DNA of 64,000 nt from Amaurobius ferox (GCA_951213105.1 OX578133.1:139414813-139478812); one strand, 5' to 3'; counted from the stretch's first letter, positions 45,725 through 58,097 are shown. Numbers and translations are program-made. Notes: generated from the sequence alone by a model not told the origin.

Positions 45725-46434
45725 TGCGGGGTTTTATTTTATTGTTTGTTTGTATGGGCTGAACCTGACATGCGGTATTAATGCCCAACACAATCCCCGA
45801 CATTTGTTGTTGTTGTTTTGTTCTCTAGGCAGAACGTTAACTTGCATAAAATAACATTTATTTACATTAAATTTTACAAATATATATACAGCATACTAAT
45901 ACTTTGCAGAGAGATTCTGCGGCAAGCGGATAAATCCTGATTGTTGGAACGTTAAGTTCGAAGCAGTCGAAAGGAGGTTTCGACTGCGTAGTTCCAAAGT
46001 TCGAAAACAAGTCGACGGAGAGTCGACCGATCAAGTCGAGATTTTTGGAGCGAGTCTCTGTCCGAAAAGATGAAAGTTCTTTTCTAAACTGAATTTTGTA
46101 AACGCCCCAGAAGGAGTGACCGACCATCTTATTGGTCGTCGTTGGTCTGGGGCTCATTAATGGGGGGTGCCCCCCATGCACTCCACGTGTTTTCGGTGTG
46201 CACCATCGTATGGTTTTTCACACATGCCGGTGACGAAAATTATGGCTTTCACATGCCAACATACTGTCACCGGCGTTAAAGTTATGTGTAAATCCCCATC
46301 GGGAATCTTTGGAAGTCAGGCGTTCCAAAACAGGAAATGGTATGCGGTTTCCTCAGTTATCAGATATATAGAGAAAAGCCGCTTCTAGTTCGTTTTGGTG
46401 CAGGTGGCATAAATGGCGATGGTTAACCGCCACA
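45725..46434 (-). repeat. 3' LTR (intact, 710 bp)
   Basis: On the minus strand it starts TGTGGCGGTTAACC and ends CCCCGCA next to the AAGT target. It contains AATAAA on the minus strand at 45857-45862. It includes the 63-bp module also seen near 473. It serves as the unbroken reference for the split 5' LTR. Confidence 0.92.
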
Positions 46435-46447
46435 CACTCCCCTCCTT
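46435..46447 (-). other. Polypurine tract
   Basis: Minus strand AAGGAGGGGAGTG directly before the 3' LTR, the expected plus-strand primer for reverse transcription. Confidence 0.8.
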
Positions 46448-46664
46448 AAAGGTTTCCAGTGAAACCATAACGATCCGTGAAGCGAACACGACGGCCTGAT
46501 CGTGTCGTAATTTTCGGAGGCATATTTGACACTGATGAAGTTGAGTTGTCGAAACCGGTTGTTGCCGGTGCATGTACTTCATCATTATTCACATAAAATG
46601 CCGGTTTAATACGATCAAGTGCAATGTTCACTTTCCTACCTTTGATATCGATTTTAAAAAAATT
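46446..46664 (-). pseudogene. Integrase C-terminal tail and trailer
   Basis: The frame contains KIDIKGRKVNIALDRIKPAF, the segment that ends many gypsy integrases, then a Ser/Thr-rich tail. It does not join the frame before it. About 30-40 codons that should lie between HVFV and KIDIKG are missing, so there is a deletion near 46665. Confidence 0.75.
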
Positions 46665-47070
46665 ACACAAATACATGCGACGCTGTGTGAAGAGCGGGTG
46701 GGAGAAAAATTCTCGGTTTCCGATGGTGAGAGGTGTTGGGGGGACGAAGGTCCCGCATTGACTCTCTTAGCTGCACTATGAAGTCTGAGGGGTCAGTGAC
46801 TTGGGAGCTATTGGGGAAAAAATCGCCTGGCAGGCGCAGTGTTTCTCCGTAGAGAAGCTCAGCTGGCGTTGCACCTATGTCCGGTTTGATTGTAGATCGA
46901 AGCCCCAGCAAAACTATTGTCAGTGTCTTAGTCCACTGTTTATTACCGTGAGCTTTTAAGGCTGCTTTCAGCGGCCGGTGGAAATTTTTTATAATTCCAT
47001 TGCTAGAAGGATGGTAAGCAGTTGTGCGTATTCGCTGGACTCCCAAGCACTGTGCTAAAGACTGAAAAGT
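46665..47070 (-). pseudogene. Integrase catalytic domain, second part
   Basis: Begins after a one-base frameshift in a T-rich run near 47068. It holds TTAYHPSSNGIIKNFHR, where the family has a catalytic Glu just before the FHR motif; here the codon is AAA (Lys), so the D,D-35-E triad is incomplete. It continues through GLRSTIKPDIGATPAELLYG, a hallmark of gypsy integrases, and stops at 46663. Confidence 0.85.
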
Positions 47071-47905
47071 CTAGATTCAAATTGTCGGCCTTGGTCACTG
47101 GTGATTCTGGAAGGAACACCGAAACGAGAAATCCAATGGTCGATCAGAGCTTGTGCCACTGTAGAAGCCGTGATGCCTGGAATTGGGATTGCCTCCGGCC
47201 ATCTTGTGAACCGGTCAAGCATAGACAGTACATAGGTCATTCCTTCAGATGGGGGCAAGGGGCCCACGAGGTCGATATGTATGTGTTCGAACCTCTGAGA
47301 AGTTTTGGGGAAAAAACCAATGGGTGGGACAGTGTGTCGTTGAATTTTACTCTTTTGACAAGGGATGCATTTTCTCGCCCAATCGTTAATATCTTTATTC
47401 ATATTTGGCCAGACAAAACGATCGCGGACTAACTTCGAAGTTTTTCTTATACTTGGATGAGATAAATTATGTAAATTTGAAAAAACGTTGAATCTCATAA
47501 GCTGCGGTACATAAGGACGCGCCGTACCCGTGGATACGTCGCAAAATAATTTAGCTGACGCATTTGGAATAGCGATTTGCTTTAAGTCGATCGAGGATGT
47601 TCCTTTTAAAATATCTTGAAGCTCCAGATCGTTGCTTTGTAAATCTGCGAGTTCTTCATAATCAATTGGACCAGGTACCGTAATCATATTTATGCGAGAC
47701 ATTACGTCGGCAGGGATGTTGTTAGTACCTTCTATATGACGTATATCAGTAGTGAATTCCGAAATAAATGTGAGTTGCCGATTTTGGCGAGGCGAGCATT
47801 TGTCCAATTTTTGTTGAAATGCGAACGTTAGCGGCTTGTGATCGGTAAACAGGGTAAAATTTCGCGCCTCCAGCATATGCCTAAAGTACTTGATAGCCGC
47901 GAATA
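47071..47905 (-). pseudogene. RNase H end and integrase N-terminal part
   Basis: Contains the rest of RNase H ([10 protein letters not shown], with its Asp) and ADVMSR. Next comes the HHCC zinc-binding domain (His at residues 136 and 140, Cys at 170 and 173 of the 273-residue frame). Integrase follows with two catalytic Asp (HIDLVGPLP and [10 protein letters not shown]). It is joined to the upstream gag-pol frame by a one-base shift near 47905. Confidence 0.9.
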
Positions 47906-50314
47906 CGCAGCTAAAAGTTCTCTGTCGTAAGTACTGTATCTTGTCTCTGCCGGGGATAATTTCCGCGAGAAGGCCAGGGGTTCGATACCCGTATTAAGAA
48001 CGTGATTCAAAGAACCATCTATCGCAAAATTGGATGCATCGACGAATAAAATTAAATTCGCATCTTTAGCAGGGTGCGCGAGTAGTGTTGCCTCAGCTAA
48101 TTGATTTTTACATGCTAAAAATGCGTCCGTAGCCTTAATAGTCCAATTAACTTTTCTCTTATCGTTCTTTCGTGCCCCCTTTAGATACTCATTGAGGGGC
48201 TTTTGCGTATGTGCTGCATGGGGCAGGTGTCTCCGATAAAAATTCATCATGCCGAGAAATGCGCGTAAATCCTTAATTGTTTCAGGTTGCTTGACATTCA
48301 ATATCGCTTGTACTTTATCGGGCAAGGGTTTAGTGCCTTTAGAATTTATGAGATGGCCTAAAAATGATACCTCGGATACTCCCAGAACGCATTTAGAAAT
48401 GTTAAGGTTAATTCCGTAGTTATCTAGACGTTGGAATATCTGTTTTAGATGGAGCTCGTGCTCTTCTTCACTCTCAGAAAAAACCAAAATGTCATCTAAA
48501 TAAGCAAAACAGAAACTTAGATCCCCTAGAATTTCATTTATGAAACGTTGGAAAGTTTGAGCTGCGTTACATAATCCAAAATTAAGATAGGGAAACTCGT
48601 ATAGGCCAAATGGTGTCGTTATTGCCGTTTTAGGAATGTCAGGTTCGTAAACTGGAATGGCGTGATATGCGCGAAAAATATCTAGTTTAGAAAATACTCG
48701 CTTGCCATTTAGAGCGTTTGAAAAATCTAAAATGTTCCTTATCGGATAACGGTCAGGTAAAGACACCTGATTTAAACGACGATAATCTCCTACGCAGCGA
48801 ATTTCGCCAGAACCTTTAGGCACTACATGGAGGGGCGACGACCAATTTGATTTAGACTGCCGGCAGATCCCGCGCTCTAGCATAAATTCAAATTCCTTCT
48901 TTGTAGATTCGTACAGCTTCGGATGTAATCGTCTGGGTCGTGCATAAACTGGTGGTCCTGAAGTTTCGATATAATGTACCGTCTTATGTTTTACATTTTT
49001 GAATTTAGGAGTTGGGTTAGCAATATCTGGGTATTGTCGGAGAATTTGGTGGAAACGCGTGTCGCCTGAAATCAATTTGATGTCAGTAACGCTACCTTTC
49101 GTTAATTTGCCTGGTATGTGCAATTTTGTATTGGAATCTATTAGTTTCTTTTGTTTTAGATCCACAAGAAGTCCAAATTCTTTCAAAAAATCTGCCCCGA
49201 TAATGGCTTGGGATACAGATGCGATGACAAATTCCCAGCGAAATGCGCGTCTTAGACCTAAATCTATATCTACTAATTTTGTTCCGAAAGCTTGGATTTT
49301 CGAGTTATTTGCCGCGAAAAGTTCCAACGAAGATGGTTGAAGTTTTTTATTTAGCGGTTTTGGTATAATTGAAATGTCGCTACCAGTGTCAATTAAAAAC
49401 TTGCAATTTGTTTTGCGGTCATATACATGGAGTCTACTAGCAGGATCTATTTTAATTTCCGCTGTCATTCCTATGTTTGGAATGACAGGCTTTACAAGAT
49501 TTTTTTGGTCGGCAAATTTGCAAGGGGTATGGCATTTATATGCTTCTTTACCGAAACGTTTATGGTAGAAGCAAAAATCGCTATTCCTTTCTACGTCGTT
49601 TCCCTTGTCATGATTTCTGAAAGATCGGGCGTTGTTAAGCGATTTTGAGCGTGGTCTATTATCACGAAATTGATCTCTTGAGTATGATCTTGATAGGCGC
49701 TCGATCTGAGAGGCTAAGTCAGCTATCTGCTTCTGCATGCTCGATAGCTCCGTTAATAGCCCGATAGCTCCATTTTCATTACGCGATGCTACTGCGCAAA
49801 TATTTTCCGAGCTTACCGTAACTTCGTATATTTCATCTGCTAAATTTGCCAATTGGCTTAAATTTTCCGTGCTTGCCGATAGAATTGCGCGGACGTTTGA
49901 CGGTAAGCGATCTAGCCATAACGATTTTAAAAAATCCTCGTTCACTTTATCGAGAGCTAATTCTCTCATTTGCCTCAATAATGCGGATGGTTTGAGGTCC
50001 CCTAGTTGCAATTCTGATAGAAGTTTTCTCATTTGCGTTAATTCCGAATCTGCAAATTCTGTAATTAGCCTAACTTTTAAGGTCCTGAATTTGTTTTCCT
50101 GCTGTGGATTCAAGTTTAAATCACTTACATGGGATAATGAATCCGAGTCTATCGCCGCTACGAGATATGCATATTTCGTCTCATCCTTCGTGATATGCGA
50201 AATTTGGAACGCATTTTCAACTTGAGCTAGCCATAGGGTTACATTCTTTTTCCCAAAAGGAGGGATTTTGTATGTAACCCTGTTAATTTGGGGTTGCTCG
50301 TCATTTCCATCCAT
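47906..50314 (-). pseudogene. Gag, protease, reverse transcriptase and start of RNase H in one frame
   Basis: I place the start at the Met at 50314 (MDGNDEQ), 12 codons inside the longest open frame. Gag occupies about 270 residues, with a coiled-coil-like stretch around MQKQIADLASQIERL. It ends in a knuckle-like CFYHKRFGKEAYKCHTPC region of the kind seen in arthropod gypsy elements. Protease has the active site FLIDTGSDISIIP. Reverse transcriptase runs from KTVHYIETSGPPVYARPRR to beyond LGHLI, with YLDDILVF as the catalytic motif. RNase H begins at ILFVDASNFAIDG and keeps the Glu in DRELLAA before a frameshift near 47905. Gag and pol share one frame with no slip site. The reading is intact over 2.4 kb, so the breaks in integrase may be recent. 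Confidence 0.92.
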
Positions 50315-50879
50315 GCTTAAGATATAGAAATATATATAATTAAAATACAAAATAATAGAATATAAACAATTTTTACACAGGGTCCCCTAGCACGCGTAAG
50401 TTTGCGAATTAGCGGTAATAACGCGAATACACACTGTCCCGAAATAAAAATAATTTTGAGGGAAGGGAAAAAAGGAACTGACCTGTGCTGACTTTAATGA
50501 ACTGCAGTTGTTTCCGAGGATCCTGCCTTTCAGCGACGTCTGTGTTGGCATGGAAGGGGAGAGCTCTTAGCTGCCGAAAAGGATATCTTTTAAAAGTCCG
50601 GAGATGAATAGCTGGGGTCTGAGGAAGGAGAAGTTGCTCCACGGGGTTTCTCCTGGGTTGACTTTCCGTTCATTGCTTGTAATCGGAAGCGGTCATTCAT
50701 TGTGCCAGGAAGGAACTCAGTTGCTTTGCGAAGTCATCCTCAGCTGTTGGGTAGCACTATTTGCTTCTGCGAGCATGCTTGTCTCTGAGAGAGCAGTCTT
50801 ATATGAGCAGTAATTTATTGCTGTTGGCAGAGTATTGCTCCATTGTTGGCATCCGCAGAGAATTGTTCAATATGCTCGG
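50315..50879 (-). other. 5' untranslated leader of the retroelement
   Basis: About 570 bp between the primer-binding site and the gag start. No conserved frame; short open frames here are not retroviral. Confidence 0.7.
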
Positions 50880-50903
50880 CCGTTCAAGTCCATAGGGTCA
50901 CCA
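50880..50903 (-). other. Primer-binding site
   Basis: Minus strand TGGTGACCCTATGGACTTG begins one base after the LTR end. It starts with TGG, complementary to a tRNA CCA end. The tRNA is not identified. Confidence 0.75.
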
Positions 50904-50904
50904 T

Positions 50905-51362
50905 TGTGGGGATTTATATTTGCTTGTTTGTGTGGGCTGAACCTGACATGCGGTATTAATGCCCAGCACAATCCCCCGACATTTGTTGTTGTTTTGTTCT
51001 CTAGGCAGAACGTTAACTTGCATAAAATAACATTTATTTACATTAAATTTTACAAATATATATACAGCATACTAATACTTTGCAGAGAGATTCTGCGGCA
51101 AGCGGATAAATCCTGATTGTTGGAACGTTAAGTTCGAAGCAGTTGAAAGGAGGTTTCGATTGCGTAGTTCCAAAGTTCGAAAGCAAGTCGACGGAGAGTC
51201 GACCGATCAAGTCGAGATTTTTGGAGCGAGTCTCTGTCCGAAAAGATGAAAGTTCTTTTCTAAACTGAATTTTGTAAACGCCCCAGAAGGAGTGACCGAC
51301 CATCTTATTGGTCGTCGTTGGTCTGGGGCTCATTAATGGGGGGTGCCCCCCATCACGTCACG
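50905..51362 (-). repeat. 5' LTR, downstream portion
   Basis: Corresponds to 45725-46187 of the intact LTR, with AATAAA on the minus strand at 51033-51038. It ends with CACGTCACG, the left copy of the duplicated target of the hAT-like insertion. Confidence 0.9.
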
Positions 51363-54300
51363 CAGGGGTGGTCAAACATCAAACGCACGAAAGCCGCTTT
51401 TAGGGATGGGAGGAGTCTTGACTTTTTTGACGTCACAACGGGACAAGCGGAGAGGAAGATATGAGGATTCTATGGAAATTGTAGGCTTTATTTTGTAAAA
51501 TAATTCTGTTCTTTTTTAGTATTGCTTTAGTCTAAGAGTTTTGATTGCATATACAGCAATAATCTATATTAATATCTTTGAAAAATTAATTGAGCTGCAA
51601 TTATTTTCAAGTAATTAATTAGTTTTTATAACAGTTATAATATTGATGGAGCAATGACGAATTATGCGGTACTTCTGTTATAGCTATATGAAGAAAATGT
51701 AGTGGATGTAAGCTTGAATGAGCTTTTTAAAGCTTCAGAGTTGCAAAATAAATGGTTAATTAACTGTTGAAAGGGAAAATTACTTTTAATCGTACTACAA
51801 TATGCTCAAGGCAATTTCTATTCCATGATTAATTTAGCTTTCAAAAATGAAATTCTGGTAGTAAAAAAAAACTGTGATGTAGTCATCACTTTCCCTATAT
51901 ACATAGTATAATGCATTGGGAAATATTGTGACGAGGTTGAAAATTCGAATTCGAATTTTCGACGAAAAAGCAAGTTTCAATTATTCCTGAATTGAACTCG
52001 GATCGAACGTTTTTGAGGTGATGTCTGTCTGTATGTGTGTGTGTCCGTGCGATATCTCCCCAAAGAAAGGAGCGTTTCGCCCGAAAGAAATTTAGTACAA
52101 ATATTAAAATTAGCGAATACCGGAATCCTATTGATTTTAAACGCAATTGTATGTTTAGAACACCCACAAATTTTCGAATGAAATTTTGAAAGAATCATTT
52201 AAAAATTAGAACTTTTAATAATATTACACAAAGGATCATTTCCTATATAATTTTTCATTAGAAAACGAATGACATAAACTTTAAAATTCTAGCAGGAATC
52301 GTTCTCAAGATATCGCACATGCTTCAAATAAATTTATCAAAAAAATCCAATAAAATTAAGAAGTTTAAATTATTGTTAAATTGTTCAATTTACACATGTA
52401 ATAATATGCAATAAATTTGTTAACACCATTCTCTGGAATCTAGTTCGTTCCATTCACGAGAGAAAATACTTTGAGTTATAGTTTTGCATTTTGACGTATA
52501 CCTATTCAACATCAGTCATTTATATGTAAGAAATGCTGTTCTCTTCGTCTGTTTTGACACTTGGTGATAAATTTGGCGAATTTGGTCCCAATTTGGCGAA
52601 ATATCGCGATTGGCGTAAAAATTACAAAAATGAGGCAAAATTAATGGATTAATTCTTAAAATATTAAAATATATAGAATCCATTGCTTATTGCTGATGCC
52701 ATCAATATTGATAATTGTCAATTTAGAGTTGTGTGAAATATAAGTTAATTGGGTATTGCGAAATAGCTGTGATCCGGAAAAATTTCAAATGTACTATCCT
52801 GTATTAAAAACCCAGTGCCGTGGATCTTATACATCATTTTTTCACTGTAAAAAAGATAAATTAATTTTATTATATAGGACTAGTTGTGTACTGCCACATC
52901 ATACTTTTGATTTAAATAGTTACTGGGATCTTCAGTCTTAAAGAATTCCACCATTGGTTCTGCAGAACTTTAAAGCACCCACAAATCAATGATATACGGG
53001 AATAATACAAATTTATCGTATACAAATTTATTGCAGTTCGCTTTAGAATTTACATAAACAGTAGCAATATCTAAATATTTTCCCAGCGAAACAATTTTCA
53101 ATTTAGTATACGTTCGTGTAACACATAACTCTTTTAAAAAGTTGTCTTTAAAAGTTACTAAAAATAATAGTTTATATTTTATTTTACAAAACAAAAAATA
53201 AATACCAAAAAAATAATAATGAATTAATTGTTTCTCAAGAGTTAACATTTTCTTTCTGTTTTTTTTTGTGGGGGGGGGGGGGGATAAATTTATTTGAAAA
53301 ATTTGCAATATCTCGAGAACGGTAAATGCTAGGGTTCTAAAGTTTATGTCAATCGTTTTCTAAGGAAAAACCACTTAAGAAATGTCCATTTGCGTAACTT
53401 TATTTAAGGTTTCGATTTTTTGATGATTTTTTCAAAATTTTACTCGAAAATTTAGGGGGAGCTGAACATTCAATTGTGTTTAAAAACAATATGCTTCCAG
53501 TATTCATGGATTGCAATTTCTATACCAAATTTCATTCGAATCGCTTAATTTGTTCGTGAGATATCGTATCCACAGACTCACTGACACACACACACACAGA
53601 CATCACCTCAAAAATGTTCAATTCGTGATCAGGGATGCATGAAACGTGCTTTCCCGTCGAAAACTCGAATTCGAATTTTCGACACCATCACAATATTTTC
53701 CTTATATATTATACTATGTGTATAAGGAAAGTAATAAAACTTTTATTGTAATGCAATATATGATGGGATTCATTTTACTAATTAATCACAAATTTTCTTG
53801 CTATTAAATCGAATGCTGGAAAATTTTGTTCTCATATTAGGTGTAATTTATAAAAATACTCAAGCCTCACCAGTGATTCGTATGACAGATTAGATACAAA
53901 ATTAATATTAGACGAAAGTTAAAATTAGCTGTATAACAAAAGTTAAAATGAGTCGATAGCCGTATAGAGTGCTTTTCATTAAGCTAGTGGGATGATATTG
54001 TTATGCTCTAATAGGATGTAAACCCTGTAAATTCAAAAAGTGACAGCAAAAATTCATATATTAAATACATTATTTTAGTATTAAATTATGTACTTCATTG
54101 AAAATAAAAATACACGGTAATAAATACCGTTTTCCTCCATGTTACATCATTGTTGTTCAATTATTGTTTAATCAATTTCAATTACGGAGAAGGGATTTTC
54201 TTTTGAATTAATTATTTATTATTTTTGTTCTATCCTTTCCAAATAGAGAAATCGTTTTTATTAGATCTTAAACATGCATGTTTATGAAAATTCATTAAAA

Positions 54301-54513
54301 CATAGGCTAAAATTATTCATAAATCTGTTATAATATAAAATCATTTTCTAAAAGTTCAATAATAATTGAAATTTGAAAACATTTGAAAAGCGCACTCAAA
54401 AACACATAGAAACTACATGAAGAAATTCACTTCAGTCCCGATATGACATCACGGAGCAGGGACGAATGGTATTCTCCTGCGCTGTTTGACCTACCTTCTT
54501 TCTAAATACTTTG
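51363..54513. mobile_element. hAT-like DNA transposon inside the 5' LTR
   Basis: A 3.15-kb insertion. The left end CAGGGGTGGTCAAACA is a classic hAT-type terminus; the right end has the related inverted TGTTTGACCTACCTT, followed by about 15 further bases. A second inverted match lies inside both ends (GACGTCACAACGGGAC versus GATGTCATATCGGGAC). The LTR segment CACGTCACG at the left recurs as CACGCCATG at 54514-54522 (7 of 9 bases); the intact LTR has CACTCCACG once. No transposase is encoded. It houses a foldback element. Confidence 0.75.
51889..53731. mobile_element. Foldback element with long inverted arms
   Basis: The left arm (CTTTCCCTATATACATAGTA, then ATATTGTGAC, the palindromic GAATTCGAATTTTCGAC, GGTGATGTCTGTCTG) returns in reverse at the right end, finishing CTATGTGTATAAGGAAAG. 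The arms pair over several hundred bases with drift. Related sequence occurs at 17470-17604 and 59578-62480. No protein is encoded. A G-run at about 53271-53283 lies in the right half. Confidence 0.8.
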
Positions 54514-54769
54514 CACGCCATGTGTTTTCGGTGTGCACCATCGTATTGTTTTTCACACATGCCGGTGACAAAAATTATGGCTTTCACATGCCAACATACT
54601 GTCACCGGCGTTAAAGTTATGTGTAAATCCCCATCGGGAATCTTTGGAAGTCAGGCGTCCCAAAACAGGAAATGGTATGCGGTTTCCTCAGTTATCAGAT
54701 ACATAGAGAAAAGCCGCTTCTAGTTCGTTTTGGTGCAGGTGGCATAAATGGCGATATTTAACCGCCACA
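54514..54769 (-). repeat. 5' LTR, upstream portion
   Basis: Corresponds to 46179-46434, ending ACCGCCACA next to AAGT. About ten single-base differences from the intact LTR. Confidence 0.9.
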
Positions 54770-54870
54770 AAGTTTTCACCTAAGTTTTGCATTTCTAATT
54801 CTTTCAGTTTTTCTCCATCTCTTCTCTTCATTGTTTTGCTATTAACTTTCCACTTTGTTTACTAAAATCC
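54770..54870 (-). pseudogene. Intronless pseudogene, 5' part
   Basis: This is the upstream end of the pseudogene at 44864-45724, separated from it by the 9-kb LTR element. It reads a Met-Asp start region (SKQSGKLIAKQ) and then, one frame over, KRRDGEKLKELEMQNLGENF up to the AAGT target site. Confidence 0.55.
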
Positions 54871-55985
54871 ATCAGTGAAATGAAAAATTTTGAACGTAGC
54901 TAATTATGTTGATTAAATACTTTATAAAGAATTAAAATTTAGTACCTTTATGAAAAATTATGCTCCCCTGAACAGCAACTGAGTATCACAACATGTACAC
55001 TATATGCAATTTTATATATAAGCTGTACATGGTACTCTGAACTTACTCAAAACAAGAAATGGTAATGAAGATTTTTTTAACTTGGCATGTTGTACTGATT
55101 AAGTACTTTAAACAAAAATTAATTTTGACATTTTTCAGGAAAATTAAAATCCTTGGAATATCAACTAAAAATAGTGTTCGCAAATGTGATCCATACACAA
55201 ATATTACATTTTTTGCAACTGCACTTTTTCCTGTATAAACATGAAACATATGATTGAAAATGGTAAATTTTGAACATGGCAAGTTAAGGTGATTAAGAAT
55301 GTTTCGACATAGGTGTAGGCATATATATATATTAGTTCTCCACACTCCCTACCAAGATCTTGGCTACACCCATGCTTTCCAAAACGAGTCATTTTGATAT
55401 TAAGGAAAATTAAGCTCCTTTGAATAATAACTGAAAATAGGGTTACAATAATCACTTGTTTCTATATTCTATATGAGTCACTTTGCTTTACAATCTCAAA
55501 ACCAAAAAATTGGAAAATGAAAATTTTGAATGTGGTCTTTTCATTCATTCAGTATTTCCCAGAGAAATTAATTTCAGCATTTTTGAGTAAAATTAAGCTC
55601 TTATCAATAGCAATTAAATATAATGTTATAATATATGCTTTATACACAATATCCCCTATTCCTCATTTAGCATGCTTTTGTACAAAATTAAAACCAAAAA
55701 TTGAAAACTTTCAATGTGATGTGCTATGTTGATCAAGTACTTTAAATGACTTTTAGTATTCATAGAAAAATTAAACTAATCTGAATAGCAATTAAAATTA
55801 GAGTGTCACCTTATGTATTTTATGCACAAGTTTAATATTTTTGCACTTGTGCCCCATTTTCTTTAATAAAAAAAAAAAAGAAGGTAATCTAATTATTAGG
55901 AATGGAGAATTTTGAATATGGTATTTTGTGCTGATTTTAAAACTTTTCAAAGAATAATTTTCCAATTTCTGTATTTTAAAGTGTG
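54871..55985 (+). repeat. Tandem repeat of about 195 bp, six units
   Basis: Units begin near 54871, 55066, 55261, 55516, 55701 and 55901. Each has TTTTGAAYRTGG, then GATTAAGTACTTTA, GGAAAATTAA and TAGCAACTRAAAAT. The third unit is longer because of 60 extra bases around 55300-55375. Strongly diverged and non-coding. Confidence 0.7.
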
Positions 55986-58090
55986 TGTCAGTTTCCTTAC
56001 AATATGACCTTTGCCTATTATAATCTCCCTTCTTAACTGAAAGAAGAGTCTATGAATGACGTTTAAGAAAATACATCTAGAGATTTTCTAAATATTGATA
56101 ATTTAAAAACCTGTAGACATTAAATAGCTTGATATCTATGAAAGTAGATGACTCTGTATAATGAATATTCAAAGTTTATTAAATGCCAAAAATCATTTTA
56201 CAAAAATAAAGATTCCTCTAAAGTAGAACTGATTAACTTTAATGCTACATGTGAATTACAAAATAGGAAAATTCATTGAACTTTCACAAGGAATAAACTG
56301 GAATGTGAAAATGTGTACATTGAAGTATAAAATTTACAGAATTGCATTCCATAAAAATATCTTGAATAGCAATATCAAGAATGAATAATTATACATATTT
56401 ATAAAATTTTTATATATTCATCAAAAAAGATTCTATTAAAACATTTACAATATGTAAAAAAACTAGTAATAGTTATAAATTGCAAATGTTCCATACAGTA
56501 AATGTGTTACATAAAAGATATCAGATTTTAATATATATTTCTAATATCCCAGCTTTATAAAACAGTGCAAGTTTTTCAGATATAATTTAAAAATCTGTTT
56601 TTAAAAATGAAAGAAATCTTAAAGCAGAAATGGGGATTATGGCCAGCCAGATGTTTTTATGTTATCTTATAGATGATGGACTGATAAAATAACATTATAC
56701 TCTGCAGTAGAAAATAAATAAGTATATTTTTGAAAGATATTAACACTTCTTTACATTTATAAAAACAAAGTTTGTCTAGATATAAAATACATATATAAAA
56801 CATTATTAGAAATAAATATAATATAAAAATATTATTAGAAATTAAAAATGTTTCTTTTAATGTCTATAAGACAATGCATAAGGCTAATGTGTTGGAGCTT
56901 TGCAAAATAATGCAAACTCAGATTATTAACTTTCAAGTTTGCATTATAAAGAAATTCAGATTATAGAAATTCTAAAAAGTGGGAAATTTGGCAAACTTTA
57001 AATAAATTTTTAGACATAATAAATTTGACATACTTTTATAGTTTAAAACATTATTTGCTCAAAAACGTGAAATTGGAGACAATATTTATGAGCATTATCA
57101 CCTACTTTTGTTTTCTGCCATTTCTACTGAACTCAAACGAAAATATATCAATTCTTCTAATTAGAGTTAATGAAACTATTCTGATTTACAGGTGTAATAA
57201 CCTGATAGTTGTCTATTTAAATAGAACATTTCTTTTAACATTATTTAGTGTACTTTAGAAAATGCACTGAATCAAGGATTCTCAATTTCTTGCTTAATAA
57301 AAGATGTCTGTGCACGTAGTTTGTAGTAGCAAATTTAAGAGATATACGACCATGGAATTTGTACACAGGTGCAGCTCGGAATTTTTTTTTAAAATTTTAA
57401 ATTAGTTTCTTAGTTATTTTATGTTGTAGGCCGATATTTACACAAATGATTTCTTAGTGACCAAAAATATTATCAGAGTTTCCATCTTGACACCATCAGA
57501 AGGATAAAAAAAAATTCTTTTAAATAAACTTTAAAAGGAGTCCATATGATGAATAGACAAATTTGAATGAATTTCTAAAAAATATACACTTTTTGAAGTT
57601 TTAAACCTCTTAGATTTTTATATTATGTTATACAAAATTTGACATGCCATCCAACAGTCATATTTTAACAGCAGTTCTCAAATATATCACAGACTACTCC
57701 AAAAAAAAAACCCATCTGTAGATTAAATATAAATTTCATAACCCAGCCTGTCTTTGATTTTTTTAATGAACCTAGCATTCAATGGATCCTTCACCCCATT
57801 CACGTAAGATATAGTGTCAACGGTTCTTCCATTCCTACGTATGGCAAAAGGGACAGACTCATTTTATTCGGGTGAGCGGAGAGTTGACTGTCTATCTTCC
57901 GGACTCTGGAGCTATACTGTTTGAAACTCCTTAAGATTTTTGTATAGTGTTATGAGTATAGTTTCGAGATTCGGAGTATGGTGTTATCTGTATCTGTTTT
58001 ATTTAACTAGTGGGCACTTACTTTGCGGTGGCCAGTATAAAAATTGGTTTAATTATGTTCCTCAGTGCTGTAGTCGTAAAAGAAACAGAG
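55986..58090. other. AT-rich non-coding DNA
   Basis: No gene, tRNA or clear repeat recognised. Base composition becomes less AT-rich after 57780. Confidence 0.5.
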
Positions 58091-58097
58091 GGTATAC

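Larger units (their letters stand above)
45725..54769 (-). mobile_element. Ty3/gypsy-type LTR retrotransposon, nested and broken
   Basis: A full-length element of 9.05 kb (5.9 kb without its own insert), transcribed toward lower coordinates. The LTRs are about 710 bp with TG...CA ends. It is flanked by AAGT at 45721-45724 and 54770-54773, a perfect 4-bp target duplication. A primer-binding site, gag, protease, reverse transcriptase, RNase H, integrase and a polypurine tract follow in the order of gypsy elements. There is no env-like frame. Two frameshifts, a deletion and a lost integrase Glu make it inactive. The LTRs differ by a few per cent by eye, so insertion is old but not ancient. Its 5' LTR is split by a hAT-like element. 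Confidence 0.93.

Noticed and set aside
48999..50225. Plus-strand frames opposite gag-pol
   Set aside because: Shadows of the minus-strand retroelement coding sequence.
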